64,000 nucleotides of DNA from SAR324 cluster bacterium (lineage in GTDB: Bacteria > SAR324 > NAC60-12), in contig JADGAV010000004.1 in assembly GCA_015231825.1 (NCBI GenBank), forward strand, positions 27,156 to 91,155. Direction: 5' to 3'. A model generated the notes under the pieces. It did not search any database, was not told the DNA's origin, and worked only from the letters and a program-made list of their open reading frames with translations. Below are positions 52,343 through 60,754 of the stretch, in pieces. The position numbers and the translations under genes were made by a program. Position 1 is the stretch's first letter. Each line of letters starts with the position of its first letter.

Positions 52343-53440
52343 CTATGCCCAGATCAGATTCAAGGTGCTTCGTTTATCAAAAACATGCAACCGGTTTATA
52401 TTAACGGCGAGATTGACCTCATCGCCGTCTCGATGACGCAGTTCTTTGCCCACCCGGAAAAATACTTCGCTTCCTTCAATATGCATACTGAGGTATTGCT
52501 CGGAACCCATTGGCAAAACCGTGTCGACCAATCCGGCTATTCCCTGGCCAAAAACGGCTGCGTTTTTCTCATCAACGTCTTCAGGACGTATTCCAAGAAT
52601 TACTTCGTGGCCTGCATATTGTGCAATTTTTTCAGAAACTTCAGCGGAGAAATTGATCGTAAAATCTCCTTTCCTGAAGAGCGTTTTGTTTTCCTTGACC
52701 ACGATGCTGCCTTCCAGCAGATTGATCGGCGGATTTCCCAGGAATGACGCAACAAACAGATTTTTCGGATGTTCATAAATTTCGTCCGGTGTTCCGATTT
52801 GCTGCACAATCCCGTCCTTCATGACAACTATGCGATCCGCTAGTGTGAGTGCTTCGGCCTGATCATGGGTGACGTAGACGAAGGTCGTCTGCATACTTTT
52901 GTGCAACTCCTTAATCTCGGCGCGCATAGAGATTCTGAGCGCGGCGTCAAGGTTTGACAATGGTTCATCCATTAAAAACACAGAAGGCTGCCGCACCATG
53001 GCACGTCCGAGGGCGACGCGCTGGCGCTGGCCGCCACTCAGTTGACTGGGGCGTCGTTGGAGGAGATGGGAGATTTCCAGTCTTTCTGCCGCATCACGAA
53101 CCAAACGATCTGTTTCAGCAGCATCGTATTTGCGCATTTTCAGGCCGAAACCAATATTGTCATACACGTTTTTATGCGGATAAAGGGCATAACTTTGAAA
53201 GACCATTGCGACATCACGCTTGTGGGGAGGCATAAAATTGACGACTTGATCGTCAAAATATATATCGCCTTCAGATAAGTCTTCAAGCCCGGCGATCATG
53301 TTCAGCGTCGTTGTTTTACCACAGCCTGACGGTCCTAAAAGGACCAGAAATTCCCTGTCATGAATATCAAGGTCGAGACAGTCGACGGCTTTGACAGCCC
53401 CGTAGTACTTGGTGACATTGTCGAAAAGAATACGCGCCAT
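52343..53440 (-). CDS. carbohydrate-type ABC transporter ATPase (UgpC/MalK family)
   Basis: The N-terminal ATPase domain has Walker A LLGPSGCGKTT, signature PSQLSGGQRQRVALGRAMV and Walker B VFLMDEPLSNLDAALR, with H-loop TTFVYVTHDQAEA. The C-terminal TOBE region (about 240-365) includes VILGIRPEDV and VDTVLPMGSEQYLSMHIEG. This two-part structure is typical of CUT1 importers for sugars, glycerol phosphate and related solutes. It lies 12 bp after the second permease gene. Confidence 0.93.
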   Translation of the reverse strand: MARILFDNVTKYYGAVKAVDCLDLDIHDREFLVLLGPSGCGKTTTLNMIAGLEDLSEGDIYFDDQVVNFMPPHKRDVAMVFQSYALYPHKNVYDNIGFGLKMRKYDAAETDRLVRDAAERLEISHLLQRRPSQLSGGQRQRVALGRAMVRQPSVFLMDEPLSNLDAALRISMRAEIKELHKSMQTTFVYVTHDQAEALTLADRIVVMKDGIVQQIGTPDEIYEHPKNLFVASFLGNPPINLLEGSIVVKENKTLFRKGDFTINFSAEVSEKIAQYAGHEVILGIRPEDVDEKNAAVFGQGIAGLVDTVLPMGSEQYLSMHIEGSEVFFRVGKELRHRDGDEVNLAVNINRLHVFDKRSTLNLIWA

Positions 53441-53452
53441 TCTATAGTCCTT

Positions 53453-54409
53453 CTATCCTTTCACAGCACCGGCTGTTAAGCCGGATACGATGTATCGTTC
53501 AAACATGACGGCCAGCACCACCGGGGGGATGACTGCAATCACGCCAGCGGCATTGATGAATGAAAAACTGATTGTGAAATCAGATGTGAAGCCGGCAACA
53601 ATGATCGGCAAGGTCTGTGATGCTATTGTCTGAGTGAACATCAACGCCAGCAGAAACTCATTCCAACTGGTTAAAAATGCGAAAAGCATGACCGCGACAA
53701 GGGAGGGCAATGACAGAGGAAGAAATACCTTGTTCAAGGTTTGCAGGCGTGAACAACCGTCGACACGTGCCGCTTTGTCGAGTTCGTCAGGAAGCGATTC
53801 AAAAAAACTGACAAGTATAAATACGGTGAAAGGCACAGTGACGGCCAGGTAGGTTACAATCAGCGAAGCAATATGATCGAGTAAGCCGAGATTCTTGATT
53901 ACCAGAAAAAAAGGCACGACCAGGGCAATATCAGGAATCACCCGGGTCGTCAGGATCGTGTAAATTGTTCCATCTCGCCCCCAAAATCTTATTTTGGCCA
54001 TCGCGTATGCGGCCGGGACACCGACAAACAGATTCAGCATCACTACTGCGATGGAAACGAGAAAACTGTTCCACATGGATGGAAGGAGGTCTTTCGCCGT
54101 TGAAGGGATATATCCGCCACTGACCGGATCAGCTTTTTTGCGTGTATCATAAGTAACTTCTTCAAACTCTGAGAAAAATATCGCTTCAAAATTTTTCAGG
54201 GTTGGTTCGTCCGGAATCCAGTGCGGCGGTACAGAAACAATTTCAGCCTCTGTTTGAAACGATGAAGAGAGCAGCCAGGCGATCGGTCCCAGCACGTAGG
54301 CCAGCAGCAGAATGGAGAAGACGAAAATCGAAAGATTACGGAGACGAGCCGTCGTTTGAGATTTGTTGCGGTAAATTTCTGAACGGGCATCGAAAGTGGT
54401 CGGTTTCAT
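53453..54409 (-). CDS. carbohydrate-type ABC permease, MalG/UgpE family
   Basis: The 318-residue permease has six hydrophobic segments. The EAA loop ELDKAARVDGCSRLQTLNKVFLPLSLP lies near residue 225 and WNEFLLALMF follows, both canonical for the MalG family. An unusually long periplasmic loop after the first segment includes SEFEEVTYDTRKKADPVSGG. The ribosome site GAGGAGGAC is strong. Seven bases separate it from the first permease gene. Confidence 0.92.
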   Translation of the reverse strand: MKPTTFDARSEIYRNKSQTTARLRNLSIFVFSILLLAYVLGPIAWLLSSSFQTEAEIVSVPPHWIPDEPTLKNFEAIFFSEFEEVTYDTRKKADPVSGGYIPSTAKDLLPSMWNSFLVSIAVVMLNLFVGVPAAYAMAKIRFWGRDGTIYTILTTRVIPDIALVVPFFLVIKNLGLLDHIASLIVTYLAVTVPFTVFILVSFFESLPDELDKAARVDGCSRLQTLNKVFLPLSLPSLVAVMLFAFLTSWNEFLLALMFTQTIASQTLPIIVAGFTSDFTISFSFINAAGVIAVIPPVVLAVMFERYIVSGLTAGAVKG

Positions 54410-54416
54410 GTCCTCC

Positions 54417-55334
54417 TCATAATTTGCTTCCTAAAGTGCGAATTATAAAATATGCCAGAGCAAATGTGACAAGGGCCAGGATGTAGGACATGGCACTGCC
54501 GGTTCCGAAGGAAAGATTTCTAAAAGTTTCCACATAAATCTGCCATGAAACCACATGCGATGCCTCTGCCGGACCGCCTTCTGTCAAGAGGAAAAACAAA
54601 TCAAAATGACGAATTGCCATCATGGTTTCGTAGATCATGACCAGCATGAAACCCGGTTTCAAAGAGGGAATTGTGATGTGAATAAATCGTTTAAAAACAT
54701 TGGCACCGTCCACTTTGGCGGCACGGTAAAGGTCTTCCGGGATCGATTTCATCGTCACCAGAATAAGAATTGCTGCAAGCGGCACTTCCTTCCAGACAAA
54801 GGAGTTTGAAATCAGAGGGATCGTTTTATCCGAATCGCCGAGCCAGGTGATATAGCTGTCGATAATGCCCAGTTGAAATAGCAGTCCGTTCAAGGCACCG
54901 AAGCCGGAATCGTAGATCCATTTCCAAAGTAAACCGTTGGCAACCGTGGGTATGGCCCATGGGATCAAAATGATGGCACTGAGAAGACGTCTGCCTCGAA
55001 AAGATTCGTTGAGCAATATAGCGATACTCAGGGAGAGGACTAAAATCGCTGCCACAGACATAACAGTGAACGATACGGTTCGCGAAACCGAGGCCCAGAA
55101 CAATTCGTCAGACAATACCTTGATGTAGTTGTCAAACCAAACGAATGGAACCCGATGCGGACGAGTCAGTTTGAGATTGAAGAAGCTGGTGTAAAAGGAA
55201 TAGAGAATTGGAAAGACGGCAACAATTGCCAGCACCGACATGACCGGAAGGATAAAAAGAGCAGCACTTCTTGACTCATAGTCGAAGCGTCGTGCCAGAC
55301 GGAATTTTATATCGCGTTTTGGGCTGGATCTCAT
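54417..55334 (-). CDS. carbohydrate-type ABC permease, MalF/UgpA family
   Basis: This six-segment permease has YSFYTSFFNLKLTRPHRVPF early in the chain and the EAA loop EDLYRAAKVDGANVFKRFIHITIPSLKP near residue 205. WAIPTVANGLLWKWIYDSGFGALN is the usual MalF-family segment. I chose the ATG at 55334 (GGAA six bases upstream) over a TTG four codons earlier. It pairs with the MalG-type subunit encoded next and lies 115 bp after the binding-protein gene, across a terminator-like hairpin. Confidence 0.92.
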   Translation of the reverse strand: MRSSPKRDIKFRLARRFDYESRSAALFILPVMSVLAIVAVFPILYSFYTSFFNLKLTRPHRVPFVWFDNYIKVLSDELFWASVSRTVSFTVMSVAAILVLSLSIAILLNESFRGRRLLSAIILIPWAIPTVANGLLWKWIYDSGFGALNGLLFQLGIIDSYITWLGDSDKTIPLISNSFVWKEVPLAAILILVTMKSIPEDLYRAAKVDGANVFKRFIHITIPSLKPGFMLVMIYETMMAIRHFDLFFLLTEGGPAEASHVVSWQIYVETFRNLSFGTGSAMSYILALVTFALAYFIIRTLGSKL

Positions 55335-55379
55335 TTCACGTTCCAAGAAGCCACGTACCGCCTAATAATACAAAACCGG

Positions 55380-55422
55380 AAAAAATCTTGTCCCGGCCGT
55401 TTTTCTGACCGGGACAAAGATT
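55380..55422 (-). terminator. intercistronic terminator/attenuator after the binding-protein gene
   Basis: On the minus strand AATCTTTGTCCCGG pairs with CCGGGACAAGATT (one bulged base) around a 12-base loop, followed directly by TTTTTT. It lies 28 bases after the stop of the binding-protein gene and before the first permease gene. It is the strongest terminator-like structure in the window and should stop most transcripts, leaving partial read-through into the permease, ATPase and hydroxylase genes. Confidence 0.75.
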
Positions 55423-55449
55423 GTTTGGAGAGGAAAAACAAGGGTGCTG

Positions 55450-56787
55450 TTACCCCATTTCCTTTTTCAGTTCATCCCATTTTTTACCCGCTTTGGCCAT
55501 GGCTTCTGCAGGTGTTGCTTTTTGCAGAATTGCCGCTTGCCAGGATGATCCATGGACTTCGTTCCATTCACCAAACCAGGGAGTTACGACATCTTTTTTA
55601 CGGGCAAGTGCCTGTTGTTCTTTGATGATGTTTACATCAGCATAGGAATTGTAGGCATTTTGAACGTCTGCATCGTTAAATAAGGGTTTGACACCAAAAC
55701 CGGCACCGATGTCGGTAAACAGGTACTTCTGGAATTTGTATTCACCGTTGGCCTTTCCTCCGAACCATTCGATCAGCCTGGCTGTATTTTCCGCTCGGGT
55801 TTTATCGGCTGCAGCGGAAGCACTCATCCCGTGGAAGCGCATCCACCCTACTGTTGCGTGAGAACCGTCCATACCCATCGGCATCAGGGCTTGCTTGACA
55901 CGTCCTGCAATCTTGGATTGCTTGGGATCGTTGAGGGTACGCATACGATATTTTGGTTCCAGCGCAAAAGCATGATTACCTGAAGCAAAAGCCTTCAAGC
56001 CTGTCAATTCACCGATTTCAACGCTGGCTGGTGAAACAATTTTATGCTTGTGGACAGCGTCAACTACCCATTGCAGGGCTCTCACTGCTCCTTCCTTCGG
56101 ATCCTGCATGATGGAATTGCCTTTATCATCTGTGAAATTTCCCCCATGGGAATAGGTCATTGCTGCCAGGAATTCAATCAGCCAGCTTTCCTGGGCAAGT
56201 GCCAACATCAAGGGATACTCTGCAATACCGGCATTTTTGATTTTAAGGCATTGTTCGGTGACTTCATCCCATGATTTCGGCGGGTTCGAGATCCCTGCCT
56301 TTTTCAGTGCTTCATCATCATAAAGGAATGCCATGAAGTCCGTGTAGTAAGTCAGCCCATATTGACTTCCCTTGTATGTCATCGAATCGTTGCAGAATTT
56401 TTCTGCTTCAGCATTGTACTTCATCAGGTTGTCAAATTTATCAACAGGCTTGATCCACCCGGCCTCGGCCCATTCCGGCAGCCAGGCGTCCGATACCCAC
56501 ATCATATCAATGGGAGCATTGCCGACGAATTTGGTGATCAGGTTGTCTCGATACTGTGCCCACGGAGCATTAGAATAATTGACGTTGATTCCTGTTACTT
56601 TCTGAAATTCTGCGACATGACTTTTGACAAGGTCAACTGCGGCAGACCATGCCATGAAATGAACCGTATCCCCTGCAGCCATTGCCTGAGTGATCAGACC
56701 ATTTGCACCAAGGGCTCCCAAGGCCCCTGCAGCAGCAGTTTTTTTTAGAAAATCACGACGATTTAAGTTTTTGAATTGATTGCTCAT
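55450..56787 (-). CDS. extracellular solute-binding protein, carbohydrate ABC type, Tat-exported
   Basis: The protein (SBP_bac_1 family) begins with a twin-arginine signal, NRRDFLKKTAAAGALGALG, cleaved near AMA, so it is folded before export. The mature part shows INVNYSNAPWAQYRDNLITKF and APIDMMWVSDAWLPEWAEAG, and SGNHAFALEPKYRMRTL near the middle. Such receptors serve CUT1 importers for sugars and polyols, but also other solutes. The ATG at 56787 has AGGAG at seven bases; the ATG two codons earlier is too close. It heads a cluster of about eight genes running to the mandelate racemase-like gene. Confidence 0.92.
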   Translation of the reverse strand: MSNQFKNLNRRDFLKKTAAAGALGALGANGLITQAMAAGDTVHFMAWSAAVDLVKSHVAEFQKVTGINVNYSNAPWAQYRDNLITKFVGNAPIDMMWVSDAWLPEWAEAGWIKPVDKFDNLMKYNAEAEKFCNDSMTYKGSQYGLTYYTDFMAFLYDDEALKKAGISNPPKSWDEVTEQCLKIKNAGIAEYPLMLALAQESWLIEFLAAMTYSHGGNFTDDKGNSIMQDPKEGAVRALQWVVDAVHKHKIVSPASVEIGELTGLKAFASGNHAFALEPKYRMRTLNDPKQSKIAGRVKQALMPMGMDGSHATVGWMRFHGMSASAAADKTRAENTARLIEWFGGKANGEYKFQKYLFTDIGAGFGVKPLFNDADVQNAYNSYADVNIIKEQQALARKKDVVTPWFGEWNEVHGSSWQAAILQKATPAEAMAKAGKKWDELKKEMG

Positions 56788-57273
56788 GGCCATACTCCTG
56801 TTAAATGAAAAACATTACTGTTAGTGACCTGCTTATCCTGAGGTTTTCAGGAGAAGCGATCCGGACACCGCTTGTTGTATAACTTAAGGCATTATATAGA
56901 AAGCTGACAAACACGATGGGATGATAACATTGGAAAAACGGCATGTAAAGGCATATTTGAGTCAGAAATTAGGCTTTTTCCTGCCGCATTTGTGGTCAAA
57001 TTTCACAGCTGAAAAATAAAAATTTTACCATGAAAAAGTTGGAGGTTTCCTGATTTTTTGATCTGGCCAAATATTCCTCGAAATGTTAGCAAGGTCGACA
57101 ATCCATTATCTATCCTTGAGCACTATTGCAGTTTCACAGACATATCAAACTGAAAAGAATATATACAATTCGGGCTGCTGCATTAGGACGGTGACCCGGT
57201 GCGCATTTGCTTGTATGCAAAGTCGAAACTGACCTCGCCGTCCTGGAGTCAAATGGAATAGTCTTCTGTCCGC
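56788..57273. other. intergenic region upstream of the ABC/molybdenum hydroxylase cluster
   Basis: Nearly 490 bp without a gene. The part near 56788 must hold the cluster promoter. A 6-bp inverted repeat (TCCTGA and TCAGGA, 5-base loop) lies at 56836-56852. Farther away a long dyad pairs AGGACGG (57185-57191) with CCGTCCT (57238-57244) around a region containing a second stem TTTGC/GCAAA. No T-run follows, so it is not a clear terminator for the NIPSNAP gene that ends beside it. Confidence 0.45.
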
Positions 57274-57891
57274 TCAATGCATAGGGGAAAAGGCAGCAGG
57301 CAACAGGATTTTGTTTTCCTGCTCAACCAGAAACTCGAGAGTTGGGGGAGGCCAAAACTCGCTTTTTCCAGCCTCTTCACGAATTTTGCTACGTTCGAGC
57401 AAGTCCTTGTAAGGCCAGATATTCACCCATTTGTTCAGTCCGCCCATTTCACTGTACATTCCAGCGGCCATCGGAGAATATTTTTCACGATGCGGAACCG
57501 CAACTGCCCATCGTTTGAGTACTTCTCCAATTGATCCTGGAAGGAGGGTATAAATCCTCATTTCATAGGCACTGCCGAGAGCCTGATCTCCTCCTAAAGG
57601 ACGCATGAACTCAGCCGGAGTATAAATCTCAGATTCCATTTTCAAAACCAGGCCCTCATTCCTGGGCGGCCAATTTGGATCTTGGGCCAGTTCTGCACGG
57701 ATTCGAGTTCTTTCTTCCAGATCCTCATAAGGCCAAACATGGATAACCTGGTTCATTGGTCCTATTTCAGTGTGCCAGAAAGCGGCCAGTTTGGAATATT
57801 TTTCACGATGAGATAGGGCCTCAGCGAAATTTGCTTCATATTGAGCAATCCCACCAGGTTTGAGGGTGTATGTCCGCATTTCATAGATCAT
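57274..57891 (-). CDS. NIPSNAP family protein with two tandem domains
   Basis: The 205-residue protein consists of two ferredoxin-like NIPSNAP domains. The first starts MIYEMRTYTLKPGGIAQYEA and the second EMRIYTLLPGSIGEVLKRW near residue 108. Each repeats the pattern HREKYS, then G-P/L-M/N-x-W-V-x-V/I-W-P-Y-x-D-L-x-E-R. NIPSNAP proteins have no settled enzymatic function, and in bacteria they often accompany catabolic clusters. I chose the ATG at 57891 (AAAAGGAGTCAGA upstream) over a TTG six codons earlier. The gene appears monocistronic. Confidence 0.87.
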   Translation of the reverse strand: MIYEMRTYTLKPGGIAQYEANFAEALSHREKYSKLAAFWHTEIGPMNQVIHVWPYEDLEERTRIRAELAQDPNWPPRNEGLVLKMESEIYTPAEFMRPLGGDQALGSAYEMRIYTLLPGSIGEVLKRWAVAVPHREKYSPMAAGMYSEMGGLNKWVNIWPYKDLLERSKIREEAGKSEFWPPPTLEFLVEQENKILLPAAFSPMH

Positions 57892-58305
57892 TCTGACTCC
57901 TTTTTCCAAAATATGTGCGTTTCTGAATTTTTCGAAATAACGTGCAAGATCTGCAGATCCACATAAGAATCTGCCGCTTTTTTCAGGCCTTCCCGAAAAC
58001 TAAAATTTTATCCACCCAACACGGAAAATCCTGTTAAAACATAAAAAACGATACCACTTGAAATAAGGCAAGTAAAGCAGAAATCTCAGCGATTTCTTTA
58101 CTTTTTTTGTTTTTAATTAGAGGATTTATCAGTGCAAAATTTTTAGTTACAGGCAGGTGTTTGTGTCGATTAAAAATCTTTTTTTATAAATTGCAAAGCA
58201 AATCTCTGCTAAAATAAATCAGTGTCATTGTTTCGAATAATATAGCCTTGCATTATTTTTAATACGACCTCTCATAGAGAAAGACTGAATAAACAGGATT
58301 TTTAA
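57892..58305. other. AT-rich intergenic region with an orphan terminator
   Basis: These 414 bp hold no supported protein gene. The only clear element is the plus-strand terminator at 58071-58108, listed separately, which has no plus-strand gene ahead of it. The remainder is AT-rich, as expected for promoters or decayed sequence. Confidence 0.5.
58071..58108 (+). terminator. orphan rho-independent terminator, possible small RNA end
   Basis: AGTAAAG, a 3-base bulge, AAATC, a 5-base loop, then GATTTCTTTACT form a 12-bp stem followed by a run of seven T. The structure works only on the plus strand. The nearest upstream gene is on the other strand, so the transcript ending here would be noncoding, for instance a small RNA from the 57.9-58.07 kb region. 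Confidence 0.6.
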
Positions 58306-58677
58306 TTTAAGAGGCACAGTGGCCAGTCAATCACTGCGATGAGCAACCCATTCAACGCCGGCAAATTGCTGGAGCTTTATCCAAATCTGATGATGAATTG
58401 GAAATTTGTACCCTATCAAACTTCGCTCAATTGGGACAACCTGGAACGAATCCATGACCGGAACGGGCATCTCTACAAGGACTGGGCAGTTCTCTTTGAA
58501 GCATTTCCGGATCGGTTTATGGTGGGCAGTGATGCCCGTTTTGGGATTAAACGATTTTCTGGAAAACGCTATAGAAGAGTCCTGAATAAAATCCGCGTGC
58601 TGCTTGGGAGCATCGAATCGACTGCTGCAGAGATGATCGGCTACAAGAACGCAGAACGGATTTTTGGCCCCCTATAA
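58306..58677 (+). pseudogene. C-terminal fragment of an amidohydrolase (Amidohydro_2 family)
   Basis: The open part encodes about 124 residues that match only the last third of an amidohydrolase TIM barrel: a H-S-G segment, KLLELYPNLMMNWKFVPYQ, WAVLFEAFPDRFMVGSDARF with the late metal-site Asp, and EMIGYKNAERIFGPL at the end. Complete family members are near 280-350 residues. An in-frame TAA at 58303 closes the frame on the left and no amidohydrolase sequence is seen before it. An ATG at 58339 could start a 112-residue product, but without the N-terminal metal ligands it would be inactive. Confidence 0.7.
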
Positions 58678-59055
58678 GGAAGCATGATCAGGTATCAAAT
58701 CAGGATGAAGCAAGAACTGATTTACAAGCAGCGGTTTCCGGTCAATTGACTGAAATTAATATTCTTGGAAATTTTTCATAAATCTTTTAATATATGCGCT
58801 GCTTTCGAAAAAATGAGCCGACAGCTGCTTAGACCAGTGGAGCTGCAGTTGCCTGTAATATTTCAAATTTTAAAAATCAAAACCTGTCCGAAAAATCGGG
58901 CATCAACATGCTGCTGCACAAATCTCAACGAAAGACGTTTTCCGACGTCGATCCGGATACGGGTTTCAGGATTCTTTGGGATTTTTTAAATTTTTCAGCA
59001 GTAAAATATCAAGTATCTCCCTTTTGAAATGAGAGGGAATGTATCAGGAAAAATT
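58678..59055. other. intergenic region, possible gene remnant
   Basis: About 378 bp. Two overlapping frames look partly protein-like near 58.88-59.02 kb, one of them including TFSDVDPDTGFRILWDFLNF, but neither has a start with a ribosome site nor a recognised family. It may be remnant sequence next to the amidohydrolase fragment. The right end holds the ribosome site of the lipoprotein gene (CAGGAAAAATT). Confidence 0.35.
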
Positions 59056-59451
59056 ATGAAAAAAATACTAATCGTTTTGTTGAGCCTTTTTTTGTTTGCC
59101 TGTTCCAAACCCAGTGAGGAAGAAGAATTCAAGGAATCGGAAAAAACATACATAAATACCGGTTTTGTCGCGGCAGTCGCATTTGATAAAGTGGAAAGAA
59201 CAATTTGTCTTGGCGTTCTGCAGAATGATGAAAGCATTGTCGCTGCCGATGTTGCAACCATAAAAAAAGATGATGTTTTGAGTTTTCGAAGTTCCAATGA
59301 ATTCATACTCGTCGAAGATGCTCCCGGGGATATTGAACTTGATGAGAACTGTGTTTATGTCGAGAGAGGATATGCCGACAGTCCGAGAGAAGATGTAGAA
59401 ATCGGAGTAATCGCATATAAAATTGATGCTGAATTGAAAGATGAAAAATAG
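59056..59451 (+). CDS. small predicted lipoprotein
   Basis: The 131-residue protein has a short lipoprotein signal, MKKILIVLLSLFLFACSKP, with the lipobox LFAC and the modified cysteine at residue 16. An acidic linker EEEEFKESE follows. The rest is a small acidic domain with YINTGFVAAVAFDKVERTIC and KDDVLSFRSSNEF, and four cysteines in total. I do not recognise the family. An ATG nine codons earlier is open, but the ATG at 59056 begins the signal peptide exactly and has AGGAAAAATT upstream. It is 51 bp from the thiolase gene. Confidence 0.76.
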   Translation: MKKILIVLLSLFLFACSKPSEEEEFKESEKTYINTGFVAAVAFDKVERTICLGVLQNDESIVAADVATIKKDDVLSFRSSNEFILVEDAPGDIELDENCVYVERGYADSPREDVEIGVIAYKIDAELKDEK

Positions 59452-59502
59452 AATTTTGGTTGCTAAACCTGTAGAAATCCATTCCTTCGAAAAGGATTAA
59501 AA

Positions 59503-60684
59503 ATGAGAGAAGCCGTTATCGTATCAACTGCCAGGACTCCGATAGGAAAAGCCTATCGGGGCGCATTCAACGATACTGATTCACCAACGCTTGCCGGACA
59601 CGCAATCCGCGAGGCTGTTCGCAGGGCAGGAATTGAACCGGGAGAAGTCGATGATGTGATCATGGGCTGTGCGCTTCAGCAGGGATCTTCCGGATACAAC
59701 ATTGGCCGAACATCCGCCATTGCTGCGGGTTTGCCGGTGACGACTTCAGGAATGAGCATTGACCGCCAATGTTCTTCAGGAATGATGGCGATTGCCACGG
59801 CAGCAAAACAAATTGTCCATGATGGAATGCCGATTGTGGTGGGAGGCGGTTTGGATTCGATCAGTTTGGTGCAAAATGAGCATCAGAACCGATACAGGGC
59901 CAATGATCCCAATGTCCTGAAGATTTCGGGGGCTGCTTACATGCCGATGATTGACACGGCAGAAGTAGTTGCCAAACGCTACCATATCAGTCGAGAAGCA
60001 CAGGACGAATATGCTTTGCAGAGTCAGCAAAGGACAGCTGCTGCGCAGGAGGCAGGCAAGTTTAGTGATGAAATTGTGCCGATGTCATCCTCAAAAACTG
60101 TCTTCAATAAGGAAACTGAAACAACCCTGCAGGAAGAAGTCTTCTTGAAGCATGACGAAGGGAACCGACCGGGCACAACCCTGGAAGGTCTGCAAAACCT
60201 AAAACCTGTCCGGGAAGGGGGAGTAATCACTGCCGGCAATGCCAGTCAATTGTCAGATGGAGCATCAGCCTCGGTCCTGATGGACAGCAAACTGGCAGAA
60301 CAAAAAGGATTGACTCCGCTCGGCGCCTACCGGGGAATCGCAGTTGCCGGATGTGAACCTGACGAAATGGGAATCGGGCCGGTTTTTGCTGTGCCGAAAC
60401 TACTGCAAAGGTTTGGCTTGAAAATGGATGATATTGATCTTTGGGAGCTGAATGAAGCCTTTGCGGTGCAGGCAATCTATTGCCGTGACAAGCTGGGAAT
60501 TCCTAATGAAATTTATAATGTCAATGGCGGTGCTATCTCCATCGGACATCCCTATGGCATGAGCGGCGCCAGGATGCTGGGTCATGCTCTGATAGAAGGA
60601 AAACGTCGGGCTGCAAAGTATGTGGTCTGCACCATGTGCATTGGTGGCGGAATGGGAGCCGCCGGGCTTTTTGAAGTATATTGA
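59503..60684 (+). CDS. acetyl-CoA C-acyltransferase (thiolase)
   Basis: The 393-residue thiolase has all three catalytic motifs: the acyl-accepting Cys90 in [16 protein letters not shown], the His in [20 protein letters not shown] (near 349) and the second Cys in [15 protein letters not shown] (near 379). It condenses or cleaves acyl-CoA units in fatty acid, butyrate or polyhydroxyalkanoate metabolism. Without fadB- or phaB-like neighbours I cannot tell a biosynthetic (PhaA/AtoB) from a degradative (FadA) role. The ribosome site AAAGGATTAAAA supports the ATG. The next gene is convergent. Confidence 0.93.
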   Translation: MREAVIVSTARTPIGKAYRGAFNDTDSPTLAGHAIREAVRRAGIEPGEVDDVIMGCALQQGSSGYNIGRTSAIAAGLPVTTSGMSIDRQCSSGMMAIATAAKQIVHDGMPIVVGGGLDSISLVQNEHQNRYRANDPNVLKISGAAYMPMIDTAEVVAKRYHISREAQDEYALQSQQRTAAAQEAGKFSDEIVPMSSSKTVFNKETETTLQEEVFLKHDEGNRPGTTLEGLQNLKPVREGGVITAGNASQLSDGASASVLMDSKLAEQKGLTPLGAYRGIAVAGCEPDEMGIGPVFAVPKLLQRFGLKMDDIDLWELNEAFAVQAIYCRDKLGIPNEIYNVNGGAISIGHPYGMSGARMLGHALIEGKRRAAKYVVCTMCIGGGMGAAGLFEVY

Positions 60685-60754
60685 CGAGCTTTGTCAGTAT
60701 TTTCGTCAAAATTGATTTCTGCTGGTATTATTGAAAAAAATATTCTGAAAGTAT

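Noticed and set aside
57185-57244. 60-bp dyad with nested stems after the NIPSNAP gene as a structured RNA
   Set aside because: The outer stem is only seven pairs around a large interior and there is no U-tail or recognised motif; chance pairing is likely.
58765-58989. 74-codon plus-strand frame in the gap before the lipoprotein gene
   Set aside because: Cysteine- and arginine-rich translation with no recognised family and no ribosome site; a competing frame covers the same bases.
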